Below are positions 53,901-62,966 of a stretch of 64,000 bases of DNA, one piece after another; the first letter of the stretch is position 1, and each line of letters starts with the position of its first letter. Location: the NCBI GenBank assembly GCA_021740385.1, contig JAIOZY010000014.1, forward strand, positions 1 through 64,000. Reading direction: 5' to 3'. The notes under the pieces are model-generated. The model did not search any database. It was given only the letters and a program-made list of their open reading frames with translations, and had not been told where the DNA came from. A program made the position numbers and the translations under genes. Origin of the DNA: Prolixibacteraceae bacterium. Its GTDB lineage: Bacteria; Bacteroidota; Bacteroidia; Bacteroidales; Prolixibacteraceae.

Positions 53901-54835
53901 ATGGTTGGGATATCCTGCAAAGCCTCTTTTACCGTGTTAGCAAAACCTGCATCGCCCATCAATTCATGATCCATTTCATAATCGGCAATGGCAGTGCCAG
54001 AAATCGCCGCATATGGTCCCCAACTGACAGGATAACCATCGGGGGTATTGGTTTGGCGTAAAACGTCATTAGGGAAAATATAGGTCTGCGTAGTTATTTC
54101 ACTTGGTTCTGCACCTTCCAAAATAGCGATGGCCCTTATTACAGAAGTCGTGTTAATGTATAATTGATGACTGTATAATGATCCATTTATTTGGTTTGGA
54201 AAACTCCCGTCGGTTGTGTAATAAATTTTGGCTGTTTCAATACCTGACGTTATTGTGAGGCTGAAAGGGGAATTAAAGAACCCGTGCCTGACATTGAATT
54301 CGGGAGGAGGTAAAACAGTTCCGCCCGATTGACTATTGTCCTCACCAGGAGTCGGGTCGCTAAATTCAATATAAATATCTTCAAAAAAACCGTAGGAGTA
54401 ATCATCAATTTGCGCAGGAAAGGCAGGGCTAAATTCAGATACTGCAATACCAGCAGAATTGAATAAAGCCAAATATTCACCTGATCCGCTTAGTTTAAAA
54501 TTGGTATGCATTTCGCTTCCTGCCGTATTCCGGTCTTTACCCGAAGCGAAAAGGACAATAAATTCACCCGGGTTTATCGTGATATCAGAAAAAAACCATT
54601 TAGATGAAAGATCATAGTCATCGGTTAAACTCCAGCCCTGCAAATCCACAGCAATCCCGGTGGGGTTGTATAATTCAATCCAGTCAGAATATTCTCCGTC
54701 TTCATCGGCTAAAACCGTTTGGTTTAATGCCATAAATTCATTGATACGAACGTTCTGAGCAGAAACAAAGTTATTAATTGATAAAATGATAAAAAAGATG
54801 AATCCCCTTTGAAATCGTCTGAAAATAGCATGCAT
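50999..54835 (-). CDS. Secreted CotH/lamin-tail-domain protein with T9SS sorting domain
   Basis: A 1278-residue exported protein (signal peptide ~1-26 with cleavage after VSAQN). Domains in order: lamin-tail domain (~30-130), a chitobiase/beta-hexosaminidase C-terminal-type domain (~180-245: IYYTTDGSFP), CotH-like protein kinase fold (~365-620: GIRIQGGHSRRPEKSPKHSF, WGLYAPSERMDSEF, FKFFCWDAEHM), a second chitobiase-type domain (IYYTTNGTDP), another lamin-tail domain (LKITEIHYNPLGEGG), and a C-terminal T9SS domain (NYPNPFSDVLFIDY ... LTKKVMMLRR). It is probably placed on or released from the outer surface; substrate of the CotH part is unknown. Confidence 0.9.
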   Translation of the reverse strand: MHAIFRRFQRGFIFFIILSINNFVSAQNVRINEFMALNQTVLADEDGEYSDWIELYNPTGIAVDLQGWSLTDDYDLSSKWFFSDITINPGEFIVLFASGKDRNTAGSEMHTNFKLSGSGEYLALFNSAGIAVSEFSPAFPAQIDDYSYGFFEDIYIEFSDPTPGEDNSQSGGTVLPPPEFNVRHGFFNSPFSLTITSGIETAKIYYTTDGSFPNQINGSLYSHQLYINTTSVIRAIAILEGAEPSEITTQTYIFPNDVLRQTNTPDGYPVSWGPYAAISGTAIADYEMDHELMGDAGFANTVKEALQDIPTISLVTDKENIFSHSLDPDVGGIYIYPGAPGDETGRGWERPVSFEYFDNDSISVQANCGIRIQGGHSRRPEKSPKHSFLLAFRSEYGPSKLNYSMFEEEAAPKYDKLILRAGFGNSWIHHAHDERQRAQYQRDIWTKDTQRDMGHPSGNSSYVHLYINGIYWGLYAPSERMDSEFAAKYMGGNEDNYDVIKDYAEVADGTIDAWEEMMKMVNAGLESNEAYQAIQGNDPAGMPNPETEAMVDVVNLTDYMIINFYGSNTDWDHHNWAAARNRVNPDKGFKFFCWDAEHMVKTLNGNVLNENNEDCPSSIFQQLMKNKTFRRLFADRVQKHCFNNGALTPEETLARWLKRKAQIETAVYAESARWGDYRRDVHRFQSVGPFDLYTVEKHYLPQQEFMQNEYFPNRTDIFIRQLRSADMFPDVDAPIFYLNNNQYFTDIISRGDILSMTTTEGTIYYTTNGTDPVNWPEPVGGNETVLLSEDADKSVLVPTSNIGTTWYTANDYYDSNWQLCSGSPGGVGYERSSGYASLISLNVSSEMYNGNTTCYIRIPFQVSEDDLSAITNLILKVRYDDGFVAYLNGQEVARMNAPGSVAWNSAASGSHEADNNESFNITQFINNLRAGENVLALQGLNLSKTSSDFIINASIVSSDQPVDGFISPNAISYTGPVTLEQSGHIIARTFHNGEWSASSKRFFIVPSDYHDLKITEIHYNPLGEGGLDGGSFEFIEIKNTGSSRLDIGGIQFVDGIQYEFSPETELGPGEFIVLASDNNSFYSRYRFMAFDEYSGRLNNDGEWLVMISENNDTICNFRFNDGSDWPQAADGTGYSLVPVNFNPGNDQKSPSDWRASHLIAGSPGRDDDPDLSDPIIKNDTPEVLMVCHNYPNPFSDVLFIDYRIFKEAFVNLSVYNMMGQRITTLVNEKKAPGMYQVEWNIIEKVNYNLAGGMYFYRLEVQGKNQRKVLTKKVMMLRR

Positions 54836-54975
54836 GCTGTCTGAAATGTTTTTAATAAAATAGATAGATGAAATTTGGTAATTATTTGCACAAGCAAGGC
54901 TACAAAATAGAAAAAAAAAACGACATTGTATTTTTAGTCATATCAAACAACACTTATTCGTCATTAAGTGATTAA

Positions 54976-55110
54976 ATGAAAGACGTGCCCGATGGTGACC
55001 TGTTTGGTGGAACCCCAGCAAAATTCCTCCGGGACAGAAAGCAGGAAGGCTTACACGGAGACGACCCGGATCATATTTGGCTTCATGAAGGTGCATTTCA
55101 GGGCAAATGA
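54976..55110 (+). pseudogene. Remnant of a hexapeptide-type acyltransferase (C-terminus)
   Basis: A 44-codon frame reading DVPDGDLFGGTPAKFLRDR and GDDPDHIWLHEGAFQGK. The VPDGDLFGGTPAKFLR segment matches the end of the left-handed beta-helix acetyltransferases (compare ...VVAGNPAK). The beta-helix itself is missing and a stop precedes the ATG, so this is a decayed gene tail. Confidence 0.6.
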
Positions 55111-55122
55111 TCGTGAGTGAAA

Positions 55123-55290
55123 TTAATTAGTTAAGTACGTTGCAAATCCCTTCAAAAAGCGCGTATACGTGTAAAAACCGTAATAATGCCGGCTATTGAA
55201 AATTGGCTCTGATGAATTGGGGTCACAAAGGCGTTTTAGTTGCTGCCAATCGCTAATATCAACTTCGCGTTCACTACTTTCCCAAAACAT
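55123..55290 (-). CDS. Short unknown frame, 55 aa (may be a remnant)
   Basis: A 55-codon minus-strand frame (MFWESSEREVDISDW ... GFATYLTN) in a decayed stretch. It is aromatic-rich and looks protein-like, but no family is recognised. It lies between two apparent gene remnants, so it is equally likely to be a leftover. Confidence 0.3.
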   Translation of the reverse strand: MFWESSEREVDISDWQQLKRLCDPNSSEPIFNSRHYYGFYTYTRFLKGFATYLTN

Positions 55291-55305
55291 TTGGGTTAAA
55301 AAAAA

Positions 55306-55383
55306 CTACCAAACAAACGGAACCATGCGAAAGCGAACCTTACGCGTATAATCCTTGTAACCATCAAGTCCTTCCTGCAACAT
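55306..55383 (-). pseudogene. Remnant of an isoprenylcysteine/phospholipid methyltransferase-type C-terminus
   Basis: A 25-codon minus-strand frame reading LQEGLDGYKDYTRKVRFRMVPFVW then stop, given in pieces: EGLDGYKDYTRKVRFR and MVPFVW. It resembles the end of ICMT/PEMT-type membrane methyltransferases (LxGYxxYxxxVRYRLxPxxW). The rest of the gene is absent. It ends 6 bp before the AICAR transformylase stop. Confidence 0.55.
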
Positions 55384-55388
55384 TTTAC

Positions 55389-56474
55389 TTAATGGTGGAA
55401 CAACCGCACTCTGGTGTTAATTATAGCCATACCATGCTTGTTGGCGGTTTCAATAATTTCGCCATCGCGGATTGAGCCCATGGGTGTGGCGATGTATTTA
55501 ACCCCGTATTGGTTTGCCAGTTCAATGTTGTCGGGCTGGGGGAAAAAGCCATCGGAAAGCAGGCAGGTATCTTCAAGCTCGTGCAGGGTTATTTTGTCGT
55601 TAAAAACACGTTGCCGCTCCTGTTCAATTAACTGGTCGAGCTCGGTACGCTTAAGCCCCTCATGACTTTTAAGGAACCCGTAATCGAGTTGTAATTTCTG
55701 AAAACTTACATTGGCTTTGGTTAATGCAAGCCCCGAACATAGAATCCTTGACTGCTGGCCCGATCCAATGCCAAGTATCCTGCCACCTTGTGCTACGCAA
55801 ATGGAGTTCGACTGTGTGTATTTCAGCGTGATCATGCCCAGGAGCAAATCGGATTTTACTGTAGCCGGAACCGTTTTGTTTGTTGTAACAATATCCTTGA
55901 GAAGTTCTTCTGAAATGTGGAGCAGGTTACGCTTTTGTTTGATGTTTATGCCAAATAATTCACGCGATTCGGTTTCTCCGGGTTGATAATCTTTGTCGAT
56001 TTTGAAAATAACGTACTTCCCTTTCTTTTTCGATTTAAGTATTTCGAGGGCTTCATCCGAAAAGCCGGGGGCAATCAATCCATCCGATACCTCGGCTTTA
56101 ATCAGGCGGGCTGTTGATTCATCAACTTCATGGCTCAATGCAATAAAATCGCCAAACGAAGCCAGACGGTCGGCGCCACGGGCACGGGCATAGGCCGTTG
56201 CCAGCGGCGACATTTCTGTTTTTATCAGGAACGCCTGCTTTTCAGCATCGCTTAACGTGCCGGCAACAGCAACACCCGACGGTGTAACGTGTTTAAACGA
56301 CGTTGCCGCTTCTTTCCCCAGGGTTTCGCTTGCTTCTTTTACCAGTTGCCATGCATTAAGGGCATCCAGTACATTGATTACACTTGGGGTTCCGTTTACA
56401 AGTTCCAGGGCATTTTGCGGGTCAATAACCTCGGCAAAATCCTGGTAAGGGTTCATTCCGTATTTTAATTTCAT
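55389..56474 (-). CDS. AICAR transformylase (stand-alone PurH C-terminal domain)
   Basis: A 361-residue protein matching only the AICAR formyltransferase half of PurH, which formylates AICAR with 10-formyl-THF in purine synthesis. Seen: KLKYGMNPYQ at the start, the catalytic Lys-His in SFKHVTPSGVAVAG (KH), TAYARARGADRLASFGDF, SNSICVAQGGRILGIGSGQQSR and FFPQPDNIELANQYGVKYIATPMGS near the C-terminus. The IMP cyclohydrolase domain is missing, as in other Bacteroidota stand-alone forms; a full PurH may lie elsewhere. Start ATG 56474. Confidence 0.9.
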   Translation of the reverse strand: MKLKYGMNPYQDFAEVIDPQNALELVNGTPSVINVLDALNAWQLVKEASETLGKEAATSFKHVTPSGVAVAGTLSDAEKQAFLIKTEMSPLATAYARARGADRLASFGDFIALSHEVDESTARLIKAEVSDGLIAPGFSDEALEILKSKKKGKYVIFKIDKDYQPGETESRELFGINIKQKRNLLHISEELLKDIVTTNKTVPATVKSDLLLGMITLKYTQSNSICVAQGGRILGIGSGQQSRILCSGLALTKANVSFQKLQLDYGFLKSHEGLKRTELDQLIEQERQRVFNDKITLHELEDTCLLSDGFFPQPDNIELANQYGVKYIATPMGSIRDGEIIETANKHGMAIINTRVRLFHH

Positions 56475-56597
56475 TCGTCTAAAACTTTTATTTTCAATTG
56501 CGACTCATGGAACTCGCATTTAGTCATTCTCGGTTGTGATCCGCCAGCTGGCGGTCCATGCTCGTTTCATTCGTCTAAAACTTTTATTTTCAATTGC
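56469..56597. repeat. 33-bp direct repeat flanking a palindrome
   Basis: The 33-bp word beginning TTTCATTCGTCTAAAAC occurs at 56469-56501 and again at 56565-56597, 96 bp apart; copy 1 contains the AICAR transformylase start codon. Between them is CCGCCAGCTGGCGG (56541-56554), and CCCCGAAATTTCGGGG lies just after (56608-56623). This looks like a short tandem duplication of an upstream leader. Confidence 0.8.
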
Positions 56598-56632
56598 TTG
56601 GTTTTGGCCCCGAAATTTCGGGGTTCGTTTAT

Positions 56633-57340
56633 TCAATTATGTTTTGGCTTCAAATTGTTCTCCATGTATGTTTTCGTATACGGGCAAAACACCATGCATT
56701 TTAAACAGGTAATGCATTTGTGTACATTAACCAATTCGTCGCGCGATTGAGCTTCATCCCAGTTTTTTCCACATATTGCATCAACGGGGCAAATTTTCAC
56801 ACAAACGTCACAATCGCCACATTCAGAAGGCAATGACTGGTGTGATTCGGTGTTTAACGGGGCATCGGTTAACACCGAACACATGCAAAATGCGCAACCC
56901 ATTTCAGGGTTAATGAGCAGGTCGTTTTTCCCAATCCAGCCCAGTCCGGCAAGTCGGGCTATCGTTTTATGTGGCAAAGGTGTAATGAAATTTTTATTGT
57001 CGTAATAACCGGTTTTTTCAATGTTTTCCTCCGATTGCGAATAGGCCCCGTAGCCTTTCTTTGTAATGAAAGAGGCCAGGTGGTCGGCCATGTTGTTTGC
57101 ACGGATCTCCTTTAAATTAAATTCATCTTCATTCATCAGGCCATTTCTGATCATGTTTTGTACATAATTGGGGGTAGCAACAACTTTTTTCACAAAATCA
57201 GCAGACAAGGTCATGCCAAAAAGAACAGCAGCCGGATAACCCTTGTTTTGTGTCTCCGCAATGTGCGAAACATCAATAAAATAATGAAACCCGGCCCCGT
57301 GTTTTTTCAATTCAATAATTATTTCTTCTTCTATGTTCAT
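56633..57340 (-). CDS. 4Fe-4S protein related to QueG C-terminal region
   Basis: A 235-residue iron-sulphur protein. The double cluster motif is CGDCDVCVKICPVDAICG and CITCLKCMVFCPYTK, with a preceding GWIGKNDLLINPEMGCAFCMCSVLTDAPL, the pattern of the epoxyqueuosine reductase (QueG) family. It is shorter than QueG (310-380) and lacks the full cobalamin-binding N-terminal domain, so a queuosine role is not proven. Electron transfer to an unknown partner is likely. The gene is minus strand, upstream of AICAR transformylase. Confidence 0.75.
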   Translation of the reverse strand: MNIEEEIIIELKKHGAGFHYFIDVSHIAETQNKGYPAAVLFGMTLSADFVKKVVATPNYVQNMIRNGLMNEDEFNLKEIRANNMADHLASFITKKGYGAYSQSEENIEKTGYYDNKNFITPLPHKTIARLAGLGWIGKNDLLINPEMGCAFCMCSVLTDAPLNTESHQSLPSECGDCDVCVKICPVDAICGKNWDEAQSRDELVNVHKCITCLKCMVFCPYTKTYMENNLKPKHN

Positions 57341-57362
57341 TCAGCCCGGATATGGAAAAATA

Positions 57363-58076
57363 TCAGGCAAGTTTACGGAAAAAAGCATAAACCACAACAA
57401 CGGCTGACAATAGCATTGCAATAATGGCGGTTATGAAAATGATCCTGTAGTCGCCGCTTCTTCGGAATGCTATACCCAAGAATGCCCAAACAACCGATAA
57501 GCCCAAAAACGGGTTATTGAGCCTGATAATGCTCACCGATGTGATGACCAGACCAATGGCAATGAGCAGCACCGTCCATACTTGCTCGGAAATGCCCCAA
57601 CCACCCCAGTTAAAGTTCACGAGCAAGGCCGTTGTATTGGCAATGGTTGCAATGCATATCCAGCCAAGGTAAATGCCAAATGCAGCTTTAATTATTCCCT
57701 GCTGAAAAGGTTTTAATTGAATGTTTATAAAAATGAGGGTAATAAGCAGCCCGGCCATTATGATGAGCGACAGCGGCAAATTCTGATAGTGCCAGGCAAA
57801 AATCCAGAGGCCGTTTAGCAGGCAACTTACAGCAAACAACCACCCGATTTTGTTTACAATTTCTTTGTTGCCACTGAAAAACTGGATAATGCAAAACACC
57901 AGTAAAAGCAGATAAATAACACCCCATATTGAAAAAGTCAAACCTGCCGGAACAAAGAGGTTAGGATATTCGGCAGAGAGCTGACCTGTTGTTTTATTGT
58001 TGAGGGGAAGGGCATTGGCCAGGTAGTTCATTACTACCATAAATGCAAACAGGATAACATTAATAATTTTTATCAT
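57363..58076 (-). CDS. TspO/MBR-like tryptophan-rich sensory protein
   Basis: A 237-residue membrane protein with about seven hydrophobic segments. It contains VPAGLTFSIWGVIYLLLLVF, WHYQNLPLSLIIM and WTVLLIAIGLVIT, in line with the TspO/MBR family (PAxxFxxxWxxLY), but is longer than typical TspO (~150-160), with two extra spans. TspO proteins bind porphyrins and signal oxygen/stress; ligand here unknown. I chose ATG 58076 (MIKIINVI); ten further in-frame residues upstream are weak. It follows the 4Fe-4S gene in the same direction after 22 bp. Confidence 0.75.
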   Translation of the reverse strand: MIKIINVILFAFMVVMNYLANALPLNNKTTGQLSAEYPNLFVPAGLTFSIWGVIYLLLLVFCIIQFFSGNKEIVNKIGWLFAVSCLLNGLWIFAWHYQNLPLSLIIMAGLLITLIFINIQLKPFQQGIIKAAFGIYLGWICIATIANTTALLVNFNWGGWGISEQVWTVLLIAIGLVITSVSIIRLNNPFLGLSVVWAFLGIAFRRSGDYRIIFITAIIAMLLSAVVVVYAFFRKLA

Positions 58077-58371
58077 GACAATGGAGTTTAGGTTTAATCT
58101 AACCAAATGTAGAGAATAAAACAGAAAAATGCCAGTAAAACCGGTGAAATTGGTCTCACATGAAAGCCGAAAGGCGTGGTTTTAAACATCATTTTATTAA
58201 ACAAAAAGTGTATTTCATTGAAGGTAGAATTTCGATATGCACAGGTTCGAATCCGCCCTTTTCAATCCCATCAACAGGTTCGAAATTTTGTTAATTTCAC
58301 AATACTATCTCATTGACATAAAACACTTAAGCCTGTTGATAACTGTTTTAGCGGCAAAATGGGCTTTTCGT

Positions 58372-58379
58372 TATCTTTG
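58372..58379 (+). promoter_or_regulatory. -7 promoter box of parE
   Basis: TATCTTTG (TAnnTTTG consensus) lies 19 bp before the parE start. TGTTTTAG around 58344 may be the -33 region but is not a clear TTTG. Confidence 0.5.
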
Positions 58380-58398
58380 TGAAAATTTGATTTGAAGT

Positions 58399-60240
58399 AT
58401 GCAAAATCAGGAAAAATATAACGAAGATACCATCAAAACGCTCGACTGGCAGGAGCATATACGTCGTCGCCCCGGCATGTATATTGGCAAACTTGGTGAC
58501 GGCTCGCAGGCCGACGATGGTATTTACGTGCTGTTAAAAGAAGTTATCGACAACTCCATCGATGAATTCATGATGGGTAACGGGCGGAAAATTGAAGTGG
58601 CCGTTTCCGATGAAGAAGTTGTTATTCGTGACTTTGGCCGCGGTATTCCCCTCGGTAAACTGGTTGACGTGGCTTCAAGAATGAACACCGGCGCCAAATA
58701 CGATTCGAAGGTTTTTAAAAAATCGGTTGGGCTTAACGGTGTGGGTATTAAAGCGGTGAATGCCCTTTCGTCCAATTTTGTGATAAAATCGATACGCGAA
58801 GGGGAAGTCAAAGAAGTTGAATTCAGCAAGGGCGTAATTGTAAACGACAAAAAAGTTACCAACACCGACGAACCAAACGGCACCCTGGTAGTATTCAGGC
58901 CCGACAACGGAATTTTTAAAAGCTACCACTACATCAGCGAATACATTTCGTCGATGATGAAAAACTACACCTTTCTGAATGCAGGCCTTACAATCGTTTA
59001 CAACGGAGAAAAGTACATCTCTCGTAACGGTTTGCTCGACCTGCTGAACGAAAACATCGACAGCGACCCCATTTACCCCGTTATCCATTTAAAAGGCGAA
59101 GATATTGAAGTGGCCTTAACCCATGGAAACCAATACGGCGAAGATTATTATTCTTTTGTAAACGGACAGCATACGACACAAGGGGGAACGCACTTAACGG
59201 CTTTCAGGGAAGCGCTGGTAAAAACCATCCGCGAATTTTATAAAAAAGATTTCGATGCTTCCGACATCCGTGCATCCATCATAGCGGCATTGAGCATTAA
59301 AGTGGAAGAACCGGTTTTCGAATCACAGACCAAAACCAAACTCGGCTCGAAAGACATCGGCCCCAACGGCCCGTCGGTGCGTAATTTTGTAGTGAATTTT
59401 GTTCAAAAAGAACTCGATAACTACCTCCACAAAAATCCCGACACAGCCGAGGTTTTATTGCGCCGCATCCAGGAATCGGAACGGGAGCGCCGGGCCATTT
59501 CGGGCATAAAAAAAATGGCAAAACAGCGTGCAAAAAAAGTAAACCTTCACAACAAAAAGTTACGCGATTGCCGCATTCACTACAATTCAAACAACGACAA
59601 GAAAAACGAAACCTGCATATTCATTACCGAGGGCGATTCGGCAAGCGGTTCCATTACCAAAAGCCGTAATGTAAACACGCAGGCGGTTTTCAGTTTGCGG
59701 GGTAAGCCCCTCAACTCATACGGTCTGACCAAAAAAGTGGTTTACGAAAACGAGGAATTTAACCTGCTGCAGGCTGCCCTCAATATAGAGGAAGGGCTTG
59801 ATGACCTGCGTTATAACAAAATAATTGTCGCAACCGATGCCGATGTTGACGGCATGCACATCAGGCTGTTGCTGTTGACCTTCTTTTTGCAGTTTTTCCC
59901 CGAACTGGTAAAAAAGGGACACCTTTACATATTGCAAACACCGCTATTCAGGGTAAGGAACAAGCGCAAAACATATTACTGTTATTCCTATGAAGAGCGG
60001 CTCGATGCCATTAAAAAAATTGGGGCCAAGCCCGAAATCACCCGGTTTAAAGGACTGGGCGAAATATCACCCGATGAGTTTAGCGTATTTATTGGCGAAG
60101 ATATGCGCCTTGAGCCTGTTATGATGCAAAAAGGCGATTCGATAAAACAAATCCTTGAATTTTATATGGGAAAAAACACACCCGATCGACAGGAATTTAT
60201 TATTGAAAACCTGGTGGTTGAAAAGGACGAAATTGGATAA
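58399..60240 (+). CDS. parE: DNA topoisomerase IV subunit B
   Basis: A 613-residue type IIA topoisomerase ATPase subunit. GHKL motifs: [22 protein letters not shown] and [14 protein letters not shown]; the Toprim domain has [12 protein letters not shown] and [16 protein letters not shown]. It ends shortly after the Toprim domain, without the extra insert of GyrB, which together with the following parC-type gene supports topo IV over gyrase. The enzyme decatenates daughter chromosomes. ParC follows 41 bp later. Confidence 0.95.
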   Translation: MQNQEKYNEDTIKTLDWQEHIRRRPGMYIGKLGDGSQADDGIYVLLKEVIDNSIDEFMMGNGRKIEVAVSDEEVVIRDFGRGIPLGKLVDVASRMNTGAKYDSKVFKKSVGLNGVGIKAVNALSSNFVIKSIREGEVKEVEFSKGVIVNDKKVTNTDEPNGTLVVFRPDNGIFKSYHYISEYISSMMKNYTFLNAGLTIVYNGEKYISRNGLLDLLNENIDSDPIYPVIHLKGEDIEVALTHGNQYGEDYYSFVNGQHTTQGGTHLTAFREALVKTIREFYKKDFDASDIRASIIAALSIKVEEPVFESQTKTKLGSKDIGPNGPSVRNFVVNFVQKELDNYLHKNPDTAEVLLRRIQESERERRAISGIKKMAKQRAKKVNLHNKKLRDCRIHYNSNNDKKNETCIFITEGDSASGSITKSRNVNTQAVFSLRGKPLNSYGLTKKVVYENEEFNLLQAALNIEEGLDDLRYNKIIVATDADVDGMHIRLLLLTFFLQFFPELVKKGHLYILQTPLFRVRNKRKTYYCYSYEERLDAIKKIGAKPEITRFKGLGEISPDEFSVFIGEDMRLEPVMMQKGDSIKQILEFYMGKNTPDRQEFIIENLVVEKDEIG

Positions 60241-60281
60241 GCGCCCCATTTGATGCCGTAATTTTTCAAAAAAAACTGACA

Positions 60282-62954
60282 ATGAGCAGCGAAGAACAAA
60301 ATATAAGCCCGGAAAACAACCCGGAAGAAGAACAATTCACCGACAACCGTTTTGAATTGAAACACCTGCCGGGGATGTTCCAATCGTGGTTTCTCGATTA
60401 TGCATCGTATGTTATTCTTGAGCGGGCTGTACCGTATGTTAACGATGGATTGAAACCCGTGCAACGCCGTATCATGCATGCCATGAAAGAAATGGATGAC
60501 GGGCGTTTCAACAAAGTGGCCAACATCATCGGGCAAACCATGCAGTACCACCCCCATGGCGATGCTTCAATTGGCGATGCACTGGTACAACTGGGGCAAA
60601 AAAACCTGTTGGTTGAAACCCAGGGAAACTGGGGAAATATACTTACCGGCGATGGCGCAGCAGCACCCCGGTATATTGAAGCAAGACTCTCGAAATTTGG
60701 CCTCGAGGTTGTTTTCAATCCCAAAACAACAAAATGGCAGCTCTCGTACGACGGGCGAAAAAAAGAACCCGTTACGCTACCCGTGAAATTCCCGCTTTTG
60801 CTTGCACAGGGTGTCGAAGGCATTGCCGTGGGACTCTCATCAAAAATACTTCCACATAACTTTAACGAATTGATTGATGCTTCAATCAACCACCTGAAAG
60901 GAAAACCGTTCGAACTGTACCCCGATTTTCCAACCGGCGGGTACATCGATGTTTCAAGATATAACGACGGCCAACGTGGCGGAAATGTAAGGGTACGGGC
61001 GAAAATTGAAAAACTCGACAACAAAACCCTGGTTGTTACAGAAATACCTTTTGGCAAAACAACTTCGGGCGTTATCGAATCGATAATAAAAGCCAACGAC
61101 AAAGGGAAAATCAAAGTCAAAAAAATTGACGACAATACAGCCGAAAAAGTTGAAATTTTAATCCACCTCGCCCCGGGGGTTTCGAGCGATAAAACCATCG
61201 ACGCACTGTATGCCTTTACCGAATGCGAAATACCCATATCGCCCAATACCTGCATTATAGAAGACGATAAACCACACTTTATCGGGGTAAGCGACATTCT
61301 GAGAAAAAACACCGATCAAACGGTGCAATTGCTGAAACTCGAGTTGGAAATCCGCAAATCGGAGCTGGAAGAGATGTGGCATTTCGCTTCGCTCGAAAAA
61401 ATATTTATTGAAGAACGGATTTACAAAGATAAAGCGTTCGAAAACAGCAAAAACATGAACGAGGCCGTTGCACATGTCGATAAGCGGCTTACGCCTTTCA
61501 AACCAAATTTCAAAAGGGACATCACGCGCGACGATATCCTGAAACTGATGGAAATCAAAATGGCGCGTATCCTCAAGTTTAATACCGACAAGGCCAACGA
61601 AAACATCCTGTCAATAGAAGACGAAATTGCTGAAATTGTAAGTAATATTGAAAACATCATTGCCTACACAATAGCCTGGTTTAAACGCATTAAAAGCAAA
61701 TACGGAACAAACCGCGAACGCAAAACCGAGATACGCAGCTTTGAAAACATTGTTGCTTCAAAAGTAGTCGTAGCTAACGAAAAACTTTATGCCGATTACA
61801 ACGAAGGCTTTATGGGCACAAGCCTCAAAAAAGCCGAGTATGTATGCGACTGTTCCGATATCGACGACATCATTGTTTTCAGAAAAGACGGGACATATTT
61901 TGTTACACGGGTTCCTGACAAAGCTTTTATTGGAAAAAATATTCAACACATAGCGGTTTTCAAGAAAAACGACAAACGCACCATTTACAATGTAGTATAC
62001 CGCGATGGCAAGGCAGGCGCAACCTACATGAAACGCTTTTTCGTGAACAGTGTTACCCGCGATAAAGAGTATAACCTGACCAAAGGAACCCCGGGCTCGC
62101 GTGTGCTCTATTTCAGCGCAAACCCCAACGGCGAGGCCGAAGTGCTGAAAGTAACCCTTAAACCACGGCCCCGCCTGAAAAAACTTTTCTTCGATATCGA
62201 TATGGCCGAACTGGCCATTAAAGGACGCTCGTCGATGGGCAATCTGGTGACCAAAAACGAAGTGCATAAAATTTCATTAAAAGAAAAAGGTGCATCAACC
62301 CTAGGTGGCCGTAAAATATGGTTCGATCCTGATGTGAAAAGACTCAACGCCGACAAACGCGGAAAATTCCTGGGCGAATTCCTGGGCGAAGACAAAATAC
62401 TGACCGTTACCAAAAGCGGTGAATTTGAGCTTTACAGTTTCGATTTATCGAACCACTTTCCCGATGACCTGCTGATTATTGAAAAATTCAACCCCGCCAA
62501 AACACTCAGTGTTGTTTATTGGGATAATGAGGTTGAACTATATTACGTAAAACGTTTCGGGATTGACGATGATATTCCCCTTCACAAACCACAGAATTTT
62601 ATTGGCGAGAATCCCGATAACAAACTGATCAGCATTACCTGGGTGCATTATCCCCGCTTTGAAATTGAATTTGGCGGAAAAAACAGCGACCGCGACAATG
62701 AAATTATCGAAGTGGCCGAATTCATCGGGGTAAAATCGTTTAAGGCAAAAGGCAAAAGGCTTACCAATTACCAGGTTGATAACATCAAGGAAATTGAGCC
62801 GGTTGTAAAAGACGAAACCGACCAAAAGCCGCCTCTTGACGACGAGGAAGATACCGATGAAGAACAATCGAAACCCGTTGACGATATACCTTTTGAAATC
62901 GACCGGGGGAAAGACAAAGAGGACGATAACCCTGATCAAATGTTGCTTTTTTAA
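60282..62954 (+). CDS. parC: DNA topoisomerase IV subunit A
   Basis: An 890-residue type IIA topoisomerase breakage-reunion subunit. The catalytic Tyr is Y131 in GDGAAAPRYIEARLSKFG, after the QMQYHPHGDASIGDAL region of the quinolone pocket (QTMQYHPHGDASIG). The C-terminal ~300 residues form the beta-pinwheel wrapping domain and end with an acidic tail (DEEDTDEEQSKPVDD). It pairs with parE upstream and overlaps nothing; aroK starts 12 bp after its stop. Confidence 0.95.
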   Translation: MSSEEQNISPENNPEEEQFTDNRFELKHLPGMFQSWFLDYASYVILERAVPYVNDGLKPVQRRIMHAMKEMDDGRFNKVANIIGQTMQYHPHGDASIGDALVQLGQKNLLVETQGNWGNILTGDGAAAPRYIEARLSKFGLEVVFNPKTTKWQLSYDGRKKEPVTLPVKFPLLLAQGVEGIAVGLSSKILPHNFNELIDASINHLKGKPFELYPDFPTGGYIDVSRYNDGQRGGNVRVRAKIEKLDNKTLVVTEIPFGKTTSGVIESIIKANDKGKIKVKKIDDNTAEKVEILIHLAPGVSSDKTIDALYAFTECEIPISPNTCIIEDDKPHFIGVSDILRKNTDQTVQLLKLELEIRKSELEEMWHFASLEKIFIEERIYKDKAFENSKNMNEAVAHVDKRLTPFKPNFKRDITRDDILKLMEIKMARILKFNTDKANENILSIEDEIAEIVSNIENIIAYTIAWFKRIKSKYGTNRERKTEIRSFENIVASKVVVANEKLYADYNEGFMGTSLKKAEYVCDCSDIDDIIVFRKDGTYFVTRVPDKAFIGKNIQHIAVFKKNDKRTIYNVVYRDGKAGATYMKRFFVNSVTRDKEYNLTKGTPGSRVLYFSANPNGEAEVLKVTLKPRPRLKKLFFDIDMAELAIKGRSSMGNLVTKNEVHKISLKEKGASTLGGRKIWFDPDVKRLNADKRGKFLGEFLGEDKILTVTKSGEFELYSFDLSNHFPDDLLIIEKFNPAKTLSVVYWDNEVELYYVKRFGIDDDIPLHKPQNFIGENPDNKLISITWVHYPRFEIEFGGKNSDRDNEIIEVAEFIGVKSFKAKGKRLTNYQVDNIKEIEPVVKDETDQKPPLDDEEDTDEEQSKPVDDIPFEIDRGKDKEDDNPDQMLLF

Positions 62955-62966
62955 ACCAAAACCGTT

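Noticed and set aside
58241-58275. AGGTTCGAATCC, like a tRNA T-arm
   Set aside because: The T-stem does not pair fully and no acceptor or anticodon stem can be drawn around it.
58334-58342. TGTTGATAA, one mismatch from a DnaA box
   Set aside because: Single copy with no AT-rich unwinding region or dnaA/dnaN neighbours; not an origin.
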